DNA of 11,189 nucleotides from Nitrososphaerales archaeon TH5896 (lineage in GTDB: Archaea; Thermoproteota; Nitrososphaeria; Nitrososphaerales; Nitrososphaeraceae): NCBI GenBank assembly GCA_014523625.1, contig JAATVP010000117.1, positions 1-11,189 on the forward strand, written 5' to 3'. The notes beneath the pieces were generated by a model, which made no database searches, was not told the DNA's origin, and saw only the letters and a program-made list of their open reading frames with translations. Positions 6,890-11,189 of this stretch are shown piece after piece (the stretch's first letter is position 1; each line of letters starts with the position of its first letter). The translations under genes were made by a program, and so were the position numbers.

Positions 6890-7423
6890 CTACTCATTCA
6901 CAGCTGGAGCTGATGCAGATGATGGTGATGATGAAGACGATGACTTTGAAAGTTCCAAATGAACGAGGAGCCTATTCTCTTCCTCTTTCCTTACTATGTG
7001 CCCGGGCAGGTTAACAAATCTATCTCCTATTGAAACGTGCCCGTGAACAACTATTTGCCTCGCTGCATAGGGTGATTTAGTGTCTATCTTCCTCATAATC
7101 ATAGTTTGAAGTCTTCTCTCTAACAAGTGCTCTATCTTCAAGTTTAGAATATCATCCAGCGTAGCTGTTTCGTCTATAAGACCAAGTCTCCCAAGGTACC
7201 TGAGAAGCTTTATCTCTTGTTGATGTCTATCCTCAGCTGGTAGAGCAAGCAGAGCTCGTGCTTGGTTTCTAAACCCCGCAACCTCGGTTTGAGCCTTCCA
7301 TAGCTCTCTCTTATTACGGAGTCCGTATGATCCAATAATATATAGCTCTGCACTAAGTTGATCAGATGTCCAAATTCTTCTGGGTCTGCTAAAGGTTTTC
7401 TTTGGTTTTCGAGGATCCCCCAT
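6890..7423 (-). CDS. rps4: Small-subunit ribosomal protein uS4
   Basis: This 177-residue protein is archaeal-type uS4, a primary 16S rRNA-binding protein that nucleates 30S assembly and helps form the mRNA entry site. The N-terminus MGDPRKPKKTFSRPRRIW is typical of the archaeal/eukaryotic form. KAQTEVAGFRNQARALLAL and IKLLRYLGRLGLI follow. The S4 RNA-binding domain occupies about 102-156: LERRLQTMIMRK, QIVVHGHVSIGD, VNLPGHIVRKEEE. No zinc-binding Cys cluster is present, as expected for this form. The last 19 residues (159-177) are a serine/alanine/proline tail (SKSSSSSSPSSASAP...), encoded by a run of near-identical triplets and unlike the basic tails common in uS4. The gene starts at ATG 7423, 25 nt after rps13, so the two are co-transcribed. 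Confidence 0.96.
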   Translation of the reverse strand: MGDPRKPKKTFSRPRRIWTSDQLSAELYIIGSYGLRNKRELWKAQTEVAGFRNQARALLALPAEDRHQQEIKLLRYLGRLGLIDETATLDDILNLKIEHLLERRLQTMIMRKIDTKSPYAARQIVVHGHVSIGDRFVNLPGHIVRKEEENRLLVHLELSKSSSSSSPSSASAPAVNE

Positions 7424-7448
7424 TACTCATCCATCCCAAAATGCTTTG

Positions 7449-7925
7449 TCATTTCGAAGTAGAAGCAGGCGGTACCTTGCCACTCTTCTTAACGCCAACC
7501 GCGCTTCCCCTTCTCCCTGTTGTTCTTGTGTGTTGTCCTCTGACCCTTAATCCAAACATGTGCCTGTAACCACGCCAGCTCATGACGCTTTTCTCCCTAT
7601 TTATATCATTTGTGATGGCAAATTCTAGGTCAGAGGTAATAAGATGAGTGTCAGAACCAGTATCCATATCTGCCCGTCGATTTAGATACCATGCAGGCAT
7701 CTTGATTTTAGCCGGATTTCTTACGGCATCCTCAATCTCTTGTATCTCACTCTCTGTGAGATATCCTACTCTTATCGACGGATTGATGTTTAGCGATTGT
7801 AAAAGCACCTGAGAATAGTTATACCCCAATCCTCTTATGCTGCTAAGTGCGACAATAGACTTCTTGCTTCCATCAATATCTTTTCCCGCAATTCTTAGTA
7901 TGTATTTGTATTCGCTACTCGACAA
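7449..7925 (-). CDS. rps13: Small-subunit ribosomal protein uS13
   Basis: This 158-residue protein is archaeal-type uS13, which sits in the 30S head and contacts the P-site tRNA and the large subunit through intersubunit bridges. Family features are YKYILRIAGKDIDGSK, SSIRGLGYNYSQVLL, LTESEIQEIEDAV..P, PAWYLNRRADMDTG, and the C-terminal basic RMNA-like stretch SWRGYRHMFGLRVRGQHTR followed by TGRRGSAVGV. The start is a TTG at 7925. Reading upstream in frame there is no ATG before the in-frame TAG eight codons earlier, and the TATA box lies 24-32 nt before the TTG, so the mRNA is probably leaderless. It is the first gene of the rps13-rps4 operon. Downstream of rps4 the strand changes, so the rps11-rpoD genes that usually follow in archaea are not here. 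Confidence 0.96.
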   Translation of the reverse strand: MSSSEYKYILRIAGKDIDGSKKSIVALSSIRGLGYNYSQVLLQSLNINPSIRVGYLTESEIQEIEDAVRNPAKIKMPAWYLNRRADMDTGSDTHLITSDLEFAITNDINREKSVMSWRGYRHMFGLRVRGQHTRTTGRRGSAVGVKKSGKVPPASTSK

Positions 7926-7948
7926 GCACTGAATGCGTATCCATTCCT

Positions 7949-7957
7949 AAATAAAAA
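7949..7957 (-). promoter_or_regulatory. TATA-like box for the rps13-rps4 operon
   Basis: On the minus strand TTTTTATTT lies 24-32 nt upstream of the TTG at 7925. Transcription should start within a few nucleotides of that codon, giving a leaderless ribosomal-protein mRNA. Confidence 0.6.
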
Positions 7958-8105
7958 CCATGCTAAGAACCTGAAAATATTCATTGGATTACCTGCCCTT
8001 TCTCGAGTTGCATTGTGGTACTTGTCATCAAGTATTACTTTTAATGATTAGACGCCGTACTACACTTGAAAACAGACTGAAGCGCACGCTTGGAAGGTAC
8101 GTTTC

Positions 8106-8112
8106 TTATATA
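8106..8112 (+). promoter_or_regulatory. TATA-like box for the AAA+/VWA operon
   Basis: TTATATA is the best TATA match in the 195-nt region between rps13 and the AAA+ gene. It predicts transcription from about 8134-8138. This excludes the in-frame TTG at 8121 as a start, because it would not be in the mRNA, and leaves TTG 8145 (leader about 9 nt) or ATG 8193 (leader about 57 nt). Confidence 0.5.
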
Positions 8113-8192
8113 CAAGCCAATTGTATCTGAATTCGCGAATCGAATTGGATTCAAAGGAGAAAGTAAAGAAGGCTGTCCATCATTCATACACG

Positions 8193-9815
8193 ATGGCCCC
8201 CAATTACACCGAGATTATGGCTGGATTACCCGATAATTTTAGGCAGCTGACTAGGTTGAGGGATCTTTTAGAAATCAACTACAAATACATTTCTGTTCAG
8301 GACCAGATGAGGAGAAATTTGGTTTCAAGACTGAAGAATGGCGTTAAGCCTCTCCCAGGCGTAATAGGTTACGAATTAGACGTTCTTCCGTCATTGATTC
8401 GTGCTATATTAGCAGGACATGACGTCCTACTAATTGGAGAAATTGGCCAAGCAAAGACTCGAATTGCAGAAAGTGTTGCGAAACACTTGCTTTCACCCAT
8501 CCCGGTCGTTGAAGGTTCGCTCATGCACGATATTCCTATAACTATCTCGGAAGATCACCTCGTTGCAATGCTCTCCGACGAAGAGATCCTAAAAACGAGT
8601 CCTGATTTTGCTATCTCAACTGACTGTGAGAAGACAATCAGAAATAACAAGTTGGACACTCGCATAAAATGGGTGGAAGGCATCCATCGCTACAGATACT
8701 TTCTGGCTACTCCCGATGTCTCGGTTAAGGATTTGGTGGGACAAATAGATGCAATGAGGATCGCCAAGAAAGGCATCGAAATCTATGACATCGAATCATA
8801 CACTCCAGGTTATCTTCTTCAGGCGAACCATGGTATGATGTGTATAGATGAGCTTCCTGTACTCGATCCCAGAAAGCAGGTAGCACTGCTCAGCGTGCTG
8901 CAGGAAGGAAAGTTTACAACGGGATCATATCCAATTACATTTAGACCGGACATCAGCATTTTTGCAACAGCTAACCCCACCGATTATACCCACTCGGGCA
9001 GGATTATTGAACCCCTTTCCGATCGTCTGAGAAGCCATATAAAAACACACTACCCGGTTGGCTTGGAGGACGAGATCATGATTATACTGCAGGAAATTCG
9101 AGGCTTAAATTCATCAAGGGTTTTTGTTCCCGTATTCATCTTAAGAACTCTAGTTAGAATAGTTCAAAATGCCAGATCAAGAGCCGAGATAAATCAAGAG
9201 AAAGGGGTAAGTGTTAGGATGGGAGTACACTCGATGGAGTTACTCATAAGCGAATCGGAAAGGAGTAGATCGCTTTTCCATGCTGTGACTAGCGTGCCCA
9301 GATATTGTGACTTTGGAAGTATTCTTCAGGCAGTAAAGTTTGAGCTTTCTGAAATGGACGACAATTTTGAATCGAGGTCAAGACTGTTAGGGAAGCTTAT
9401 CGATGAGGCACTAAAAACGATTTCATTAGATTATTTGGGTACTGTTGATTCAAAAGAACTTCAACTCATTCGTAAGGATTTCTCCAACGACAGCAGATTC
9501 AACGTGTCTCAAAAAATGTTAGGCGTTGATCCTTCTTCCTCGGGTGACTATCAAGTCCAACTTAAAAAGTTCCCACACCTAGAACAGTTAGTGGTTAAGA
9601 CTATCGATCGGGTACTGAACGAGCAGGATGAGATCATAGAAAGGCTCAAAAGACATGATGTGAACAGCCATTTTATTTCAACTCCTCCTCAATTGGATGG
9701 AGAGCTGATGGCTTCCGTTACCGAATTGGTATTGGAGGGATTAACATGGACTGAGCCGGTCGTACTGGAAAAGAAGAGCCAGAGTGAATTTGGATTACGT
9801 GATTCAAATGAATGA
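8193..9815 (+). CDS. AAA+ ATPase, ChlI/MoxR-like (magnesium-chelatase I type)
   Basis: From ATG 8193 this is 540 residues. After a helical N-terminal part (about 1-55) comes an AAA+ core of the helix-2-insert clade. Walker A is GEIGQAKT (82-89, Ala before the Lys as in many MoxR/ChlI relatives) and Walker B is MMCIDE (215-220). Sensor 1 is FATANPTDY with N261, followed by GRIIEPLSDRLRSH carrying the arginine-finger region. LLQANHG before Walker B and VLQEGKFTTGSYPITFRP after it are typical of chelatase I subunits. The region ATPDVSVKDLVGQIDAMRIAKKG is the expected insert. Residues about 340-540 are helical, with no further known domain. Such ATPases work with a VWA partner, here the next gene, overlapping by 8 nt (ATGAATGA). 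No chelatase catalytic subunit (ChlH/CobN) is in the window, so the substrate is unknown. In-frame TTG 8145 is an alternative start adding 16 residues. Confidence 0.88.
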   Translation: MAPNYTEIMAGLPDNFRQLTRLRDLLEINYKYISVQDQMRRNLVSRLKNGVKPLPGVIGYELDVLPSLIRAILAGHDVLLIGEIGQAKTRIAESVAKHLLSPIPVVEGSLMHDIPITISEDHLVAMLSDEEILKTSPDFAISTDCEKTIRNNKLDTRIKWVEGIHRYRYFLATPDVSVKDLVGQIDAMRIAKKGIEIYDIESYTPGYLLQANHGMMCIDELPVLDPRKQVALLSVLQEGKFTTGSYPITFRPDISIFATANPTDYTHSGRIIEPLSDRLRSHIKTHYPVGLEDEIMIILQEIRGLNSSRVFVPVFILRTLVRIVQNARSRAEINQEKGVSVRMGVHSMELLISESERSRSLFHAVTSVPRYCDFGSILQAVKFELSEMDDNFESRSRLLGKLIDEALKTISLDYLGTVDSKELQLIRKDFSNDSRFNVSQKMLGVDPSSSGDYQVQLKKFPHLEQLVVKTIDRVLNEQDEIIERLKRHDVNSHFISTPPQLDGELMASVTELVLEGLTWTEPVVLEKKSQSEFGLRDSNE

Positions 9816-11189
9816 TCCTGAGAGAAGCTACTATTTTCAGCTCTCTCACCTAGTCAGTGATTCTAGAAAATCCAAATATTCTAACAATATTGAAGGTCTG
9901 CCTCAAACAGATATCGATCTCTTATTAAGTATAGTTGGAAGAGAAGCGTTACGGGAAAAGAGACCCAATCTCCAAGAATTGGATCAAATAATAATGAGCC
10001 TTCTAGAACAAGAAAATGCCGGTAAGGAATCCATAAATGGACAAGATGCCGATGGTGATGATAATGGGCAGGAAGAGGAGAATACTCGTGATCGGGGCAT
10101 GCCCTTTCCGATCATTAGAAAGCTTCTTCAGGCAGGATACTTAAAAGATGATGAAAAGTGGCTCACCTCTAGAGGATTTTCTAGGATTGGTAATTTGATC
10201 CTGGATGACGTGATGAAGGCACTCAAATTGGGTGAAGCAGGAGCCCATAGTACGAAGAATATAGGAGTTGGATCCGTGGTATTGGATACTACTCGTAAAT
10301 TTGAGGATGGAAATGACATAAGGCTGGTCAATATACCATTATCGTTACTCAACTGCGTTTTCCGAACCCAAAAAGAGTTTAGCAGAATAGATATTCCACT
10401 ACAACTGAAAACAGATGACTTGGAGGAGTATGAGACCTTATACGATGTCCGGGCTAGTGTAGTATACTGCATCGACTTGAGCTCAACAATGAAATATTCT
10501 AGAATGTTTGGGGATTTAAGCAGGATCGAAGCGGCGAAAAAGGCTTTATGGAGTCTAGTGATGCTTAACAAGAAGTACTTTCCTAACGATTCCATTTACG
10601 TAGTGGGCTTTGGTTCGCTCGCTTCTCATGTAAAAATATCAGATATCCCGTATCTGAAAACATTTGATGCAGGTTCAGAGTTCTTGCATTATACCAATTA
10701 TCAGGCGGCCTTCAGATTATCTGAAAGAATACTGCTTAGGGAGGGTTCGGCAAATAAACGAATTATTCTCGTGACTGATGGTCATCCAAGTGCTTGCTTT
10801 ATGGATGACGCAAAGCAGCAAGAAAAGATCTTAAAAAGCAGGCCATACTCGCATTTTTATCAGCCTGATGCTTCGAGATTAAATAGTGTTCAGTCCGAGT
10901 ATGATATGAGACTTGATATTTCTGCGGGAAATCTAGTTTATCTCTGCTATCGCTATAGGCAAGTTGATAGCTACATAGCTGAACAAACTATAATTGAGGC
11001 TCAGAAGTGTCATAAGAAAGGGATCTACATTGATACACTTATGATAAGTGAAGAAGATTCACTATTGGGATTTGTCAATGATATGGAAAGACGAATTAAG
11101 GGAAGATCATATTATGTGAGCCCTGAAGCCTTAGAGACTGCCCTGCTTAGTGATTTCATAAGGAACAAGCGAACCATTTTGCATGCCTA
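9808..11189 (+). CDS. VWA domain protein, ChlD-like partner of the upstream AAA+ ATPase (3' end outside window)
   Basis: This frame stays open to the window edge: 460 codons plus two bases with no stop. The order is a helical N-terminal part (1-75), a short acidic linker (about 79-96: DADGDDNGQEEEN), a winged-helix-like segment (LLQAGYL...LTSRGFSRIGNLIL, 106-132), a linking region with GSVVLDTTRKFEDGNDI, then a VWA domain (about 217-450). Its metal site (MIDAS) is nearly canonical: DLSST (D223, S225, T227), T296 in HYTNYQAAF and D324 in VTDG. The end, GRSYYVSPEALETALLSDFIRNKR, looks like the C-terminus of such proteins, so little is probably missing. ATG 9808 overlaps the AAA+ stop by 8 nt, implying translational coupling; an upstream GTG at 9784 is possible. 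The pair resembles ChlI/ChlD or MoxR/VWA systems in which the VWA protein couples the ATPase to a target. Confidence 0.85.
   Translation, partial: MNDPERSYYFQLSHLVSDSRKSKYSNNIEGLPQTDIDLLLSIVGREALREKRPNLQELDQIIMSLLEQENAGKESINGQDADGDDNGQEEENTRDRGMPFPIIRKLLQAGYLKDDEKWLTSRGFSRIGNLILDDVMKALKLGEAGAHSTKNIGVGSVVLDTTRKFEDGNDIRLVNIPLSLLNCVFRTQKEFSRIDIPLQLKTDDLEEYETLYDVRASVVYCIDLSSTMKYSRMFGDLSRIEAAKKALWSLVMLNKKYFPNDSIYVVGFGSLASHVKISDIPYLKTFDAGSEFLHYTNYQAAFRLSERILLREGSANKRIILVTDGHPSACFMDDAKQQEKILKSRPYSHFYQPDASRLNSVQSEYDMRLDISAGNLVYLCYRYRQVDSYIAEQTIIEAQKCHKKGIYIDTLMISEEDSLLGFVNDMERRIKGRSYYVSPEALETALLSDFIRNKRTILHA

Noticed and set aside
8044..8130. 28-codon basic open frame (starts MIRRRTTLENR) between rps13 and the AAA+ gene
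   Set aside because: It spans the TATA box of the AAA+ operon, has only a weak upstream AT stretch (CTTTTAA, too close to the ATG) and no recognisable family; most likely chance.
10128..10595. Minus-strand open frame of 155 codons
   Set aside because: It is antisense to the VWA protein, whose frame has clear domain motifs; the Ser/Leu-rich translation is typical of an antisense shadow.

Overview
The window reads as archaeal chromosome, most likely from an aerobic thaumarchaeon (Nitrososphaerota, ammonia-oxidising lineage or a relative). This rests on archaeal-type uS13 and uS4, a UPF0147 protein, a geranylgeranyl reductase for isoprenoid lipids, an archaeal translin-like protein, a heme O synthase implying a heme-copper oxidase, and TATA-like boxes placed so that several mRNAs would be leaderless or nearly so. 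The assignment is inference from gene content; no rRNA marker is present. Base composition looks even (about 40% GC by eye). I see no transposase, integrase, CRISPR array, tRNA or rRNA.

Layout. 1-140: possible 3' tail of an unrecognised Cys-rich gene (+), then about 210 nt with no convincing feature. 351-1642 (-): UPF0147 gene followed by ctaB, probably one transcript. 1731-2363 (+): translin/Trax-like gene, divergent from UPF0147 and convergent with the next block. 2428-5712 (-): glmS followed by a geranylgeranyl reductase gene that has its own TATA-like box. 5931-6854 (+): an HTH protein with an S-layer-like C-terminal domain, divergent from glmS. 6890-7925 (-): rps13-rps4 operon. 8193-11189 (+): a two-gene operon of a ChlI/MoxR-like AAA+ ATPase and a VWA (MIDAS) protein, overlapping by 8 nt; the second gene runs off the right edge but is probably almost complete.

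How the genes relate. Most are housekeeping: heme O for respiration (ctaB), hexosamine precursors for glycans and S-layer glycosylation (glmS), saturation of isoprenoid chains (geranylgeranyl reductase) and small-subunit ribosomal proteins. The less understood material is the AAA+/VWA pair, which has the logic of a magnesium/cobalt-chelatase I/D motor or a MoxR-VWA chaperone with no substrate subunit alongside, and the HTH/S-layer-like fusion that ends in a near-perfect EF-hand/dockerin-type calcium loop.

Start codons deserve attention. glmS should start at a GTG (5712) that places the catalytic Cys second. rps13 starts with TTG. The HTH and AAA+ genes each have more than one possible start, and promoter position helps choose between them.
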